A DNA stretch of 64,000 nucleotides from Neptunicoccus cionae (GTDB lineage: Bacteria > Pseudomonadota > Alphaproteobacteria > Rhodobacterales > Rhodobacteraceae). The translations under genes were made by a program, and so were the position numbers. A model generated the notes under the pieces. The model was not told the DNA's origin. It saw nothing but the letters and a program-made list of their open reading frames with translations, and ran no database searches. Shown piece by piece: positions 18,610-26,933 of this stretch (the first letter of the stretch is position 1; every line of letters begins with the position of its first letter). The stretch spans positions 62,001 to 126,000 of the forward strand of contig NZ_PKOJ01000006.1 in assembly GCF_002860325.1 (NCBI RefSeq), in the 5' to 3' direction.

Positions 18610-19746
18610 CTAAGGCAAGTCCACCCATGCGGCATTCCGACCGGAAGATCGGACGCAAGCGTCGATAAATTCCACACCTTTCAAGCCGTCCTGAACAGTG
18701 GGGAATACCACCCCTTCGGGCAGTGCGTTCCCGTCCCGCTTGGCAAGAATCGCTTCTGCTGCTTCGTTGTAAATGTTGGCGAATCCTTCGAGATAGCCTT
18801 CCGAATGGCCGGGGGGAATGCGGGAAACCCGTCCTGCCGCTGCACCCGATCCTGCCCCGCCCCGCGTGATCAGGCGCTTTGGCTCTCCAAGAGGTGTGAA
18901 CCACAGATAGTTCGGGTCTTCCTGCGCAAATTCCAGCCCGCCCTTGGTGCCGTAAACCCGCAACCTCAGTGCGTTTTCATTGCCTGGTGAGACTTGAGAA
19001 CTCCACAACATGCCCCGTGCACCACCCTTCCAGCGCAACAATACATGGGCGTTGTCATCCACACGTCGTCCCGCAACAAAACTCTGCATGTCCGCCGAAA
19101 GGGATTCCAGTTCCAGTCCGGTAACAAAGCAAGCGAGGTTATAGGCATGAACACCGATATCTCCGATAGAGCCACCTGCCCCGCTGCGCGCGGGATCGGT
19201 ACGCCAGTCGGCCTGCTTGTTGTGCACTTCCTCTGTCATCCAGTCCTGCGGATATTCCACCTGCACCACGCGAATATCACCCAGATCACCGGCGGCGACC
19301 ATTTCGCGGGCCTGACGCGCCATCGGATAGCCGGTGTAGTTATGGGTCAGTACGAACAGCGCATCAGACGCCTCTGCCGCTTTGACCAGCTTGCGGGCAT
19401 CCGGCAAGGTCGCGGTCAGGGGCTTGTCGCAGATCACATGGATCCCCCGTTTCAGGAATTCCCGCGCTGCGGCGTAATGCACATGGTTCGGCGTTACGAT
19501 CGACACGGCCTCGATCCCGTTCTTCAAACGCGCCTCGCGGATGGCCATTTGCTTGAAATCGTCATAGGTCCGATCCGGCGCAAGGCCAAGTGCCGCGCCG
19601 CTGGCCTGCGCCTTTTCCGGCGTTGAGGATAGCGCACCGGCCACCAGTTCGAATCTGTCGTCAATCCGTGCAGCAATGCGGTGAACCCCGCCAATAAAGG
19701 CATCATTCCCGCCGCCGACCATGCCCAGTCTGATACGTTCCGCCAT
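18610..19746 (-). CDS. Gfo/Idh/MocA family NAD(P)-dependent oxidoreductase
   Basis: A 378-residue sugar or cyclitol dehydrogenase-type protein. The Rossmann start is [32 protein letters not shown] and the lysine of [12 protein letters not shown] are the family catalytic segment; [20 protein letters not shown] is the C-domain His region. The substrate is unknown. The start codon overlaps the stop of the upstream isomerase by one base (TAATG), so the two are coupled. It is the last gene of a three-gene operon with two isomerase-fold proteins; such partners occur in inositol and keto-sugar pathways. Confidence 0.88.
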   Translation of the reverse strand: MAERIRLGMVGGGNDAFIGGVHRIAARIDDRFELVAGALSSTPEKAQASGAALGLAPDRTYDDFKQMAIREARLKNGIEAVSIVTPNHVHYAAAREFLKRGIHVICDKPLTATLPDARKLVKAAEASDALFVLTHNYTGYPMARQAREMVAAGDLGDIRVVQVEYPQDWMTEEVHNKQADWRTDPARSGAGGSIGDIGVHAYNLACFVTGLELESLSADMQSFVAGRRVDDNAHVLLRWKGGARGMLWSSQVSPGNENALRLRVYGTKGGLEFAQEDPNYLWFTPLGEPKRLITRGGAGSGAAAGRVSRIPPGHSEGYLEGFANIYNEAAEAILAKRDGNALPEGVVFPTVQDGLKGVEFIDACVRSSGRNAAWVDLP

Positions 19747-20801
19747 TAGTCTATCCCCAGCATCTTGCGGTTTGCGGCTTCATCCGCGCCCCCGTCTGCG
19801 AAATCGTCAAAGGCCCGTTCGGTTACGCGGATGATATGATCCTTAACGAACTGGGCCCCTTCACGGGCGCCGTCTTCGGGGTGCTTCAGGCAACATTCCC
19901 ATTCCACCACAGCCCAACCGTCAAAATCATGCGCCGCCATTTTGGAAAAGATCGCCGCGAAATCCACCTGCCCGTCCCCGAGCGAGCGGAACCGCCCCGC
20001 GCGGTTGACCCAAGATTGATAGCCCGAATAGACCCCTTGCCGCCCCGTTGGATTAAACTCCGCATCCTTGACGTGAAACATCTTGATCCGGTCTTTGTAA
20101 ATGTCGATGTTGTCAATGTAATCAAGGCACTGCAGCGCGTAATGGGACGGGTCATAGAGCATGTTGCAGCGGGCGTGATTGTCTACCCGCTCCAGAAACA
20201 TCTCGAAAGTAACCCCGTCGTGCAGGTCTTCGCCCGGATGGATTTCATAGCAAATATCAACGCCATTTTCTTCGGCATGATCCAGAATAGGACGCCAGCG
20301 CGCCGCCAGTTCGTCAAAAGCGGTTTCGATCAACCCTTCGGGACGTTGTGGCCACGGATAGACATAGGGCCACGCCAGCGCGCCCGAAAAGGTCGCATGT
20401 GCCGTGATCCCCATGTTGTGAGAGGCGGAAATCGCTTTCTTTACCTGATCCACCGCCCAAGCCTGGCGCGCCTTGGGATCCCCGTGCACAGAAGGATCTG
20501 CAAACCCGTCAAAAGCGGTATCATAGGCGGGATGCACCGCCACAAGCTGGCCCTGCAGGTGGGTTGAAAGTTCCGTCACCTCCACCCCGTTTTCCTGCGC
20601 CTGCCCTTTAAAGGTATCGCAGTAATCCTTTGAAGTGGCCGCCTTTTCCAGATCAATCAGACGTGCATCCCAACTGGGAACCTGCACACCTTTGTAACCG
20701 CAATCAGCCGCCCATTTAGTGATCGCGTCCCAGGAATTAAACGGCGCTTCATCACCTGCAAACTGCGCCAGAAACAGGCCCGGTCCTTTGATGGTTTTCA
20801 T
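19746..20801 (-). CDS. Sugar phosphate isomerase/epimerase (xylose-isomerase-like TIM barrel)
   Basis: A 351-residue protein from the ATG at 20801, which follows GGGAGGAAT at good spacing; the frame stays open to 20834 without further support. Metal-site carboxylates and histidines of the barrel are visible in DICYEIHPGEDLHDG, NMLYDPSHYALQCLDY, KMFHVKDAEF and AVVEWECCLKHPEDGA. The family isomerises or epimerises ketoses, inosose or keto-sugars, usually with a divalent metal. It is the middle gene of the minus-strand operon, 36 bp after the second isomerase and overlapping the oxidoreductase by one base. Confidence 0.85.
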   Translation of the reverse strand: MKTIKGPGLFLAQFAGDEAPFNSWDAITKWAADCGYKGVQVPSWDARLIDLEKAATSKDYCDTFKGQAQENGVEVTELSTHLQGQLVAVHPAYDTAFDGFADPSVHGDPKARQAWAVDQVKKAISASHNMGITAHATFSGALAWPYVYPWPQRPEGLIETAFDELAARWRPILDHAEENGVDICYEIHPGEDLHDGVTFEMFLERVDNHARCNMLYDPSHYALQCLDYIDNIDIYKDRIKMFHVKDAEFNPTGRQGVYSGYQSWVNRAGRFRSLGDGQVDFAAIFSKMAAHDFDGWAVVEWECCLKHPEDGAREGAQFVKDHIIRVTERAFDDFADGGADEAANRKMLGID

Positions 20802-20837
20802 GAGTATTCCTCCCTCGTTCTTCTCATTTCGCAATCT

Positions 20838-21701
20838 TCATTGTGCATTCAGGCCCACCTTCTCCATACAGGCACGAATATGGGCGTAGCCTTCGCGGTA
20901 GACCTGTTCGGGGCTGTCGGCAAAATCACGCCAGACCTTTGTGGCAGCTGCCAGATCGGGCAGACCGCGCCCGAAGGCCTCGATCGTCAGCCAATCGTCA
21001 TAACCGGTTTGCGCGATTGCCTCGAACGTCTCGGCCCAAGGGATGTTCCCCCGCCCCGGCGCGCCACGGTCGTTCTCGGAAATATGAATGTGACTGATCA
21101 CATCGATGTTGCGGGTCAGCGCACCGATCGGGTCGGTTTCCTCGATATTGGCGTGAAACGTGTCGTACATTGCGGTGATATTCGGGTGATTGATTTTGCG
21201 CACATGTCCACAGAGCGCATCCATTGTATTGACCAGATAGCATTCAAAGCGATTCAAAGCTTCCAGCCCCACCACGACTCCGTGACCGGCCGCCAGATCA
21301 CCGAGTTGCCTCTGGGTTTCATGGAAATGACCGATCTCTGCCTCTGTTGGACCTTCACCGCTGAACTGGCCAAGCGTGGAGTGCAGCGGCCCGCTGATCT
21401 GCGTCGCACCCAGCGCTGCCGTGCATTCAAGGGCCCAATCCATAAAATCTAGCCCGGCCTTGCGCGTGGTCGGGTCCGCAGAGATCAGGTTCATTGCCGG
21501 ATCACCCATCGCAGAAACCGCCGTGCGCTCCAATCCAATCCGGTCAAGCATCTTTGCGGTCTTTTGAAAATGCGCTGGTGTGCCTTCAAATACGGGAATC
21601 TCCACCCCGTCGAAGCCGGTTTCCTTAATCGCAGCCAGCAGAGATTCATGCTCCGGGCCGATATGGGTGGTCCACAAGAACATACACATCCCGATTTTCA
21701 T
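20838..21701 (-). CDS. Sugar phosphate isomerase/epimerase, second copy
   Basis: A 287-residue TIM-barrel isomerase/epimerase, first gene of the minus operon. Three ATGs lie in tandem directly after AAGGGG; the third (21701, MKIGMCMFLW) has proper ribosome-binding spacing. Active-site segments are VVGLEALNRFECYLVNT (Glu), TAMYDTFHANIEE (Asp/His), SHIHISENDRGAPGRG and LTIEAFGRGLPDL (second Glu). These resemble the D-tagatose/D-psicose 3-epimerase group, so ketose 3-epimerisation is a reasonable guess but unproven. An operator-like palindrome lies 72 bp upstream. Confidence 0.87.
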   Translation of the reverse strand: MKIGMCMFLWTTHIGPEHESLLAAIKETGFDGVEIPVFEGTPAHFQKTAKMLDRIGLERTAVSAMGDPAMNLISADPTTRKAGLDFMDWALECTAALGATQISGPLHSTLGQFSGEGPTEAEIGHFHETQRQLGDLAAGHGVVVGLEALNRFECYLVNTMDALCGHVRKINHPNITAMYDTFHANIEETDPIGALTRNIDVISHIHISENDRGAPGRGNIPWAETFEAIAQTGYDDWLTIEAFGRGLPDLAAATKVWRDFADSPEQVYREGYAHIRACMEKVGLNAQ

Positions 21702-21772
21702 CATCATCCCCTTGAACCCGTATCTGGCGCGTGCGGGCGCACAAAGCCCGCAGACTCGGCCACATCACAATC

Positions 21773-21783
21773 TGGTCATACCA
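21773..21783. promoter_or_regulatory. GntR/FadR-type operator 1 (TGGTCATACCA)
   Basis: Perfect palindrome TGGT-CAT-ACCA matching the known FadR-subfamily GntR consensus TNGTNNNACNA. It lies 72 bp upstream of the minus-strand isomerase start. The wider 16-mer TCTGGTCATACCAAAT resembles the other copies at 21940, 31725 and 31905. Probably bound by the regulator encoded at 24163. Confidence 0.75.
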
Positions 21784-21939
21784 AATAATACGAGCAGGTC
21801 AAACCGAATTAATAGACGAGTCGCTTTAAAATATCGCCTTTTATCCAATTTTTTATGGGTAATTCCTATCGCAGGACATATTCGAAAGCTAAAAAACCTG
21901 AAAACCAACTCTTGACCAATTGGAAATTACGATGCTATC

Positions 21940-21950
21940 TGGTCTAACCA
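21940..21950. promoter_or_regulatory. GntR/FadR-type operator 2 (TGGTCTAACCA)
   Basis: Second perfect TGGTNNNACCA palindrome, within TCTGGTCTAACCAATT, 79 bp upstream of the plus-strand isomerase start. With operator 1 it would control both arms of the divergent promoter region. The 327 bp between the two starts hold no gene and are AT-rich in the right half (about 21780-21960). Confidence 0.75.
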
Positions 21951-22028
21951 ATTTAAGCACTCCCTTGGCGCAGAACGGAAAAGCGCAGGGGTAATACGGG
22001 TGTGAAACAGACCTTTGGGAGGACAGGA

Positions 22029-22916
22029 ATGCATCTTTCGACACACAACTGGATGCGCGCGGAACCGCTGGAGACGACCGTGCGCCGGATCAAACAATAC
22101 GGCTATGAAAGTATCGAAATTTCGGGCGAGCCGGATCAGTACGATACCAAAGAAACCCGCGCCTTACTGAAAGACACCGGTATGCGGTGCTGGGGCGCTG
22201 TGACGCTTACACTCGGTGATCGCAACCTTGCAGCCAAGGACCAGGTCCAGCGGGAAAAAACTGTAGACTACGTCAAAGCCGTTCTGACGATGGTGTCCGA
22301 ACTGGAAGGTGAGATTATCACGCTGGTGCCTGCCACTGTCGGGAAGGTTGTACCGGACGGAACACCCGAAGAAGAATGGAAATGGGTGGTTGATGCGACA
22401 CGGGAATGCTTCCACCACGCCAAAAAGGTCGGGGTGAAGATCGCTGTAGAACCGTTGAACCGGTTCGAAACCTATCTGTTCAACCGCTGTGCACAGGCAC
22501 TGGCGCTGGCAGATGCGGTCAGCCCGGAATGCGGCGTGTGCCTTGATGCCTTCCACCTCAATATCGAAGAGGACGACATTTACGATGCAATTCGCCTTGC
22601 CAACGATCGTCTGTTTGATTTCCATGTAGCAGACAACAACCGCTTCGCCGCAGGGCTGGGCCACCTAGACTGGCCCAAAATCGTCGGGACGCTGAAGGAA
22701 ATCGGGTATGATGGTGCTCTGACCAATGAGTTCGTGGCTCCGGTAGATCGCACGCCAGCAGCACCCTACCCAGATATGGTAGAGAAAAATCCGGTGGACA
22801 TCTCACCGGAGCAGTTGAAGTTCATCGAGGATCACGGGTCTTCCCTGCTGTCCGAAGATTTCTACGCGCGGCAGATGGAAATCACCGCTGAAACCCTTCT
22901 TCCCTTGATGAAGTAA
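22029..22916 (+). CDS. Sugar phosphate isomerase/epimerase, third copy
   Basis: A 295-residue barrel protein, first gene of the plus-strand arm. The ATG at 22029 (MHLSTHNWMRAEPL) follows GGGAGG at 6-base spacing; a GTG at 22002 is in frame but has no ribosome site. Active-site segments are KIAVEPLNRFETYLFNR, GVCLDAFHLNIEEDD, DFHVADNNRFAAGLGHLDW and GALTNEFVAP, again like the ketose 3-epimerase group but differing from the minus-strand copy (AVEPLNRFETYL against GLEALNRFECYL). It likely acts on the same pathway as the neighbouring dehydratase. Confidence 0.86.
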   Translation: MHLSTHNWMRAEPLETTVRRIKQYGYESIEISGEPDQYDTKETRALLKDTGMRCWGAVTLTLGDRNLAAKDQVQREKTVDYVKAVLTMVSELEGEIITLVPATVGKVVPDGTPEEEWKWVVDATRECFHHAKKVGVKIAVEPLNRFETYLFNRCAQALALADAVSPECGVCLDAFHLNIEEDDIYDAIRLANDRLFDFHVADNNRFAAGLGHLDWPKIVGTLKEIGYDGALTNEFVAPVDRTPAAPYPDMVEKNPVDISPEQLKFIEDHGSSLLSEDFYARQMEITAETLLPLMK

Positions 22917-22935
22917 CCGGGGCTTGCCCTGCAAC

Positions 22936-22968
22936 AGCCGGGCGCGCGGTCTCCCAACGCGCCCGGCT
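22936..22968 (+). other. Strong intercistronic hairpin
   Basis: Perfect 11 bp inverted repeat AGCCGGGCGCG / CGCGCCCGGCT with an 11-base loop, between the third isomerase and the dehydratase gene. No T run follows, so it is more likely an mRNA-stabilising or attenuating element than a full terminator. Confidence 0.7.
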
Positions 22969-22991
22969 CCAAGTAAATCCGAGGACACGTC

Positions 22992-24161
22992 ATGCGCATT
23001 AAGTCGGCTCAGGCCTGGTGGGTGCAGATTCCCATTGAAACCGAACAACAGCATGTCAGCGATTTCGGTCGTCTGCGCACCTTTGATGCGGCAATCCTGA
23101 GGCTGGAGACCGATGACGGCGTCGTTGGTTGGGGCGAAGGTAAGAATGCAGCGGGCAGCGCGGGCAACTACGCCACGCTGGTGCATCTGCTGAACCATGA
23201 ATTCGGGCCGCGCATCATCGGTCGCGATCCAGCGGATGTGTCCGTGATCTGGGAGGATCTGTATAACGGTGTACGGGCCGAAAAATCTGCAATTGCAGGA
23301 CACTCCATGCCCGATTTCGCGCGGCGCGGCATGTCCATTGCCGCCATCAGCGCCATCGACATCGCGCTTTGGGATATTCTCGGGAAATCCGAAGGCAAAC
23401 CTGTCTGGCAGTTACTTGGCGGGCGCAAGGCGGACCGGATGCAGGCCTATGCCTCCGGAGGTTGGGCCGATAAGGACAATATTGGCGAGCAGTTACAATC
23501 CTATATCGACAAAGGCGGTTTCAAGGCTGTGAAGATGCGGGTCGGCGCGATGGACCCCTCCCCGAACGGATCTGCCGAACGGGTACTCGCGGCGCGCAAG
23601 GCTTTGGGGCCGAACGTGGATATTATGGTAGATGCCCATGGCACCTTTCCAGTGGCAGGCGCAAAACGTTTCGCCCACCTGTGCCGCGACGCGGACCTCG
23701 CATGGTTCGAAGAGCCAGTGACAGGCGATGACAAACTGGGAATGGCCGAATTGCGCGCCAGCACACATATTCCCATCGCTGCCGGTGAATCCGAGGCGAC
23801 CCGCTTTGACTTCCGCGATCTCGCAACCTTGCGGTCTGCCGACATATTCCAGCCTGATCCGGCCAATTGTGGCGGTATTTCCGAAGCGATGAAAATCGGA
23901 ACTCTGGCCAGCACCTTCAACCTGCGGCTGGCCCCCCACCTGTGGGCAGGCGCCCCCTGTTTCTTTGCGGGGCTTCAGGTATGCGCGGCCTCTCCAGCGG
24001 CATTCACAGTTGAATTCTCGCTCGGGGCCAATCCGATGATCCATGAATTATCCACAGCGCCGGTCACGGTAAGCGATGGTATGATTGCAATTCCCGAAAC
24101 TCCGGGTATAGGGTTAGATATGAACGAGGCCGCCGTCAGAGCCTACGCAATTCAGGGGTAA
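22992..24161 (+). CDS. Mandelate racemase/muconate lactonizing enzyme family protein, probable sugar-acid dehydratase
   Basis: Enolase-superfamily enzyme of 389 residues. It has the N-terminal capping domain, then a barrel with K-M-R at the end of the second strand (GFKAVKMRVGAMDP), metal ligands Asp in DIMVDAHGTF, Glu in LAWFEEPVTGDD and Glu in PIAAGESEATRFDF, and the His of RLAPHLWAG. The acid-sugar dehydratase and mandelate racemase groups use such a His opposite a Lys. The lysine motif here is KxR rather than KxK. The likely reaction is dehydration of an aldonate or similar acid to a 2-keto-3-deoxy acid; the substrate is unknown. It is followed after one base by the regulator gene. Confidence 0.87.
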   Translation: MRIKSAQAWWVQIPIETEQQHVSDFGRLRTFDAAILRLETDDGVVGWGEGKNAAGSAGNYATLVHLLNHEFGPRIIGRDPADVSVIWEDLYNGVRAEKSAIAGHSMPDFARRGMSIAAISAIDIALWDILGKSEGKPVWQLLGGRKADRMQAYASGGWADKDNIGEQLQSYIDKGGFKAVKMRVGAMDPSPNGSAERVLAARKALGPNVDIMVDAHGTFPVAGAKRFAHLCRDADLAWFEEPVTGDDKLGMAELRASTHIPIAAGESEATRFDFRDLATLRSADIFQPDPANCGGISEAMKIGTLASTFNLRLAPHLWAGAPCFFAGLQVCAASPAAFTVEFSLGANPMIHELSTAPVTVSDGMIAIPETPGIGLDMNEAAVRAYAIQG

Positions 24162-24162
24162 A

Positions 24163-24861
24163 ATGCAGGAAAATCAGTTCCTTCCCACTTTGGCCAGCCA
24201 CCTTTTGAAAGTGGCAAAATCCAACTCGGGCAAAGCGCCCTCAGAGCGGGAACTGGCAGAGCATTTTGAAGTCAGCCGCGGCCAGATCCGTGAGGCACTC
24301 GCCATTCTCGAAGCCATGGAACTGATCGAGCGCCGCGCCAAATCCGGAATTTACGTCAAAGAGAACCAGCACGGGATCGAGCAGATGGCGTTCTACGCCC
24401 GCGCCGGCATTCCGCTGGAACCTCTTCAGATTTACGAAGCCGTGGAAGTGCGGAAAATCCACGAAATCCAGGCCGCAGAACTGGCAGCCGAGCGGGCAAC
24501 GGAAGAAAACTTCGAACGTTTGCGCGAAATCCTCAAAGCCTCGGAAGAGCGGATCGCGGACGGTCAGGGGCTCGCCCGTCTTGACCATGAGTTCCACCTC
24601 GAAATTGTGCGCGCCACGCAGAACTCTATCTTTCACAACATTTGCACTACCTTCTACGTTCTAAGCGAAACCCGCCTGCCGGTATATTTCGAAAAAGAAG
24701 AACGCAGCCGCAAATCCCATGCAGATCACATGCAAATCTTTGACGCCCTTGTGCATCGGGACGGTTCGTTGGCTAAGGCGCTGATGAACTCTCACCTGCG
24801 CAATGCCCGCAGTTACTGGACAGAACTGCTGGAACCATCCGGCGACGACACCTCAAAATAA
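24163..24861 (+). CDS. FadR/GntR-family transcriptional regulator (FCD domain)
   Basis: A 232-residue regulator. The N-terminal winged helix-turn-helix is clear (SERELAEHFEVSRGQIREAL, then LIERRAKSGIYV), followed by a helical FCD ligand domain with Asp and His residues (LDHEFHLEIVRATQN, RKSHADHMQIFDAL, SHLRNARSYW) that usually bind a metal and a carboxylate effector. It starts one base after the dehydratase stop, so it is in the same operon and probably autoregulated. Palindromes of this subfamily's type (TGGTNNNACCA) lie at 21773, 21940 and 31725, upstream of its own operon, the divergent operon and the ABC importer. The effector is likely a sugar acid (inference). Confidence 0.9.
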   Translation: MQENQFLPTLASHLLKVAKSNSGKAPSERELAEHFEVSRGQIREALAILEAMELIERRAKSGIYVKENQHGIEQMAFYARAGIPLEPLQIYEAVEVRKIHEIQAAELAAERATEENFERLREILKASEERIADGQGLARLDHEFHLEIVRATQNSIFHNICTTFYVLSETRLPVYFEKEERSRKSHADHMQIFDALVHRDGSLAKALMNSHLRNARSYWTELLEPSGDDTSK

Positions 24862-24873
24862 CCGGAGCCCGCT

Positions 24874-25860
24874 ATGGCCGAGACCCCATTGATTTTCTCC
24901 ACCCACAGCCTTCATCCTGAAGTTAGCCAGGCACTTGCCAAACTCGGCACGCTGAAGGTGGCTTCTGCACCAACACCCGAAGCAATCTCGGCAGAATCCG
25001 TTGGTGCGAATATTATCATTGTCCGCGCCCCTATTCCGGCGGAAATTGTGACACGTGAACAAGGCCTTATGGCTGCTGTGCGGCATGGTGCAGGGCTGGA
25101 TATGATTCCGATGGAAGATTGCACCAAGGCAGGTGTTATGGTCACAAACGTGCGCGGAGCCAATGCGGTAACAGTGGCAGAGCATGCCATCTGGTCAGCC
25201 ATGTCGCTGCTGCGCAAGAATCCGATGGTCACACGGGACTTGCACGCAGGCGGTTGGGAACACGGCCGCCGCCATTCAGCTACAGGGCGCGAGATATCGG
25301 GCCGGACTCTTGGTATATTGGGGTTTGGCAACATCGGCACGACGCTATCGAATATGGCGCAAAACGGCTTTGGCATGTCTGTGATTTCCCATACCCGTAG
25401 CCCGGACAAGTTGCCAGAAACGGTGGAAGCGGTTTCTCTGCCAGATCTGTTGAAGCGTTCGGACATTCTGGTGCTGAGTTGCCCGCTGACGGAACAAACC
25501 CGCGGCTTGATCGGCAAGGATGCGATCCGGTCCATGAAGCAAGGTGCGATCCTTGTGAATGTTGCGCGGGGTCCTGTCGTGGATGAAGACGCCCTGATCG
25601 AAGCGTTAAAATCGGGTCATCTGGGAGGCGCGTCAATAGATGTGTTTGCACAGCAACCCCTGCCCATAGATCATCCGTTTATGGCTCTTGGGAATGTGGT
25701 TCTGACGCCCCATATGGCAGGGATTACCGAAGAAAGCATGTTACGGCTTGGGCAGAAAGTTACCGAGATAACGGCGCAAATTCTGGCGGGCGAAACACCG
25801 GACAACCTTTGCAATCCGGAAGTTCTCCCGGCCTATAAGGCGCGGTTTCCCGCGCCCTGA
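24874..25860 (+). CDS. D-isomer-specific 2-hydroxyacid dehydrogenase family protein
   Basis: NAD(P)-dependent dehydrogenase of 328 residues. The nucleotide-binding loop is LGILGFGNIGTTLSNMA; the catalytic Arg is in VNVARGPVVDEDALIEAL; the His is in LTPHMAGITEESM. The usual catalytic Glu (DVFxxEP) is Gln here (DVFAQQPLP), as in some related sequences. It is the last gene of the plus arm, 12 bp after the regulator, and could reduce or oxidise a 2-keto acid from the dehydratase step. It is convergent with the importer operon with a 5 bp gap. Confidence 0.87.
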   Translation: MAETPLIFSTHSLHPEVSQALAKLGTLKVASAPTPEAISAESVGANIIIVRAPIPAEIVTREQGLMAAVRHGAGLDMIPMEDCTKAGVMVTNVRGANAVTVAEHAIWSAMSLLRKNPMVTRDLHAGGWEHGRRHSATGREISGRTLGILGFGNIGTTLSNMAQNGFGMSVISHTRSPDKLPETVEAVSLPDLLKRSDILVLSCPLTEQTRGLIGKDAIRSMKQGAILVNVARGPVVDEDALIEALKSGHLGGASIDVFAQQPLPIDHPFMALGNVVLTPHMAGITEESMLRLGQKVTEITAQILAGETPDNLCNPEVLPAYKARFPAP

Positions 25861-25865
25861 TTGTT

Positions 25866-26933
25866 TCAGGCATAAGCCAGATTACGGCCGTTTCGCTGAT
25901 CGAACAGCAGTACTTTATCCGCTTTCCAGCCAAAGCGAACCGCGTCATCCAGCGCGACTTTCATCTGTGCGGAGACTGTCGCGTGCAGACGGTTCTGCCC
26001 CACGTCGATGGTCAGGATTTTGATAACGCCGTGATCTTCCACGTCAAACACACGCCCCTCGACCGGAGCGCCACTTTCCAGCACGAGATCTTCGGGGCGC
26101 ACACCGAATTTGAGCGGCTGCCCTGCGGCGGCACCACCCGCTGTCACGGGCAGGCTGAACCCTTCGCTGATACGGGCTTGTCCGCCCTCCAGCGTGCCGT
26201 CCACTAGGTTCATCGGCGGTGTCCCAACAGAACCGGCCACAAAAGTATTCAAAGGCTTATTGTAGATTTCCGAAGGCGTGCCCACCTGCACCAGCTTGCC
26301 CTTGTTCAATACACCCACCTTGTCGCCCATAGACATGGCCTCTATCTGGTCATGGGTCACAAACACAAAAGTCGCGCCCAGCTCGTTGTGCAGCTTCTTC
26401 AGCTCCACCCGCAACACATCCCGCAGGTTGGCATCAAGGGCTGAAAGCGGCTCGTCCATCAGGAACACGCGGGGTTCGCGCACAATGGCCCGCCCGATCG
26501 AAACGCGTTGCATCTCGCCGCCAGAAAGGCGTTCCACCTTGCGATCCAGCAAACGGGTGATTTGCAGGGTTTCCGCCGCTTTTTCCACTCGCTCCTTGAT
26601 CTGTTCGGGCGTGAAATTCTGAGTACGCGATTTCAGAGGAAACTCCAGATTGCCCCGCACTGTCAGCCGCGGATAGAGCGAGTATTGCTGCAAGACCAGC
26701 GCTACATCCCGCTGCGCCGCATTCCAGTTGGTCGCATCCATCCCATCGATCAGAACCTTGCCGGAATCCGGTACCTCCAACCCTGCAATCACTCGCAGGG
26801 TTGTGGTTTTGCCCGCACCCGTCTGGCCCAGAAGGACGAAAAACTCACCATCCTTGATTTCCAAATCCAGATCGCGCAGCGCACGATTGGGACCAAAGCT
26901 TTTGTTGATCCCCTGAAGTGTAATATCGGCCAT
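25866..26933 (-). CDS. Carbohydrate ABC importer ATPase (MalK/UgpC type), first of two
   Basis: A 355-residue ATPase of the CUT1 sugar importers. Walker A GQTGAGKTTTLR, signature LSGGEMQRVSIG, Walker B VFLMDEPLSALDANLR and H-loop FVTHDQIEAMSM are intact, and the last 120 residues form the TOBE regulatory domain. It is the last gene of the importer operon, and its start overlaps the stop of the sister ATPase by one base (TGATG). With two ATPase genes, the transporter probably uses a heterodimer. Confidence 0.92.
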   Translation of the reverse strand: MADITLQGINKSFGPNRALRDLDLEIKDGEFFVLLGQTGAGKTTTLRVIAGLEVPDSGKVLIDGMDATNWNAAQRDVALVLQQYSLYPRLTVRGNLEFPLKSRTQNFTPEQIKERVEKAAETLQITRLLDRKVERLSGGEMQRVSIGRAIVREPRVFLMDEPLSALDANLRDVLRVELKKLHNELGATFVFVTHDQIEAMSMGDKVGVLNKGKLVQVGTPSEIYNKPLNTFVAGSVGTPPMNLVDGTLEGGQARISEGFSLPVTAGGAAAGQPLKFGVRPEDLVLESGAPVEGRVFDVEDHGVIKILTIDVGQNRLHATVSAQMKVALDDAVRFGWKADKVLLFDQRNGRNLAYA

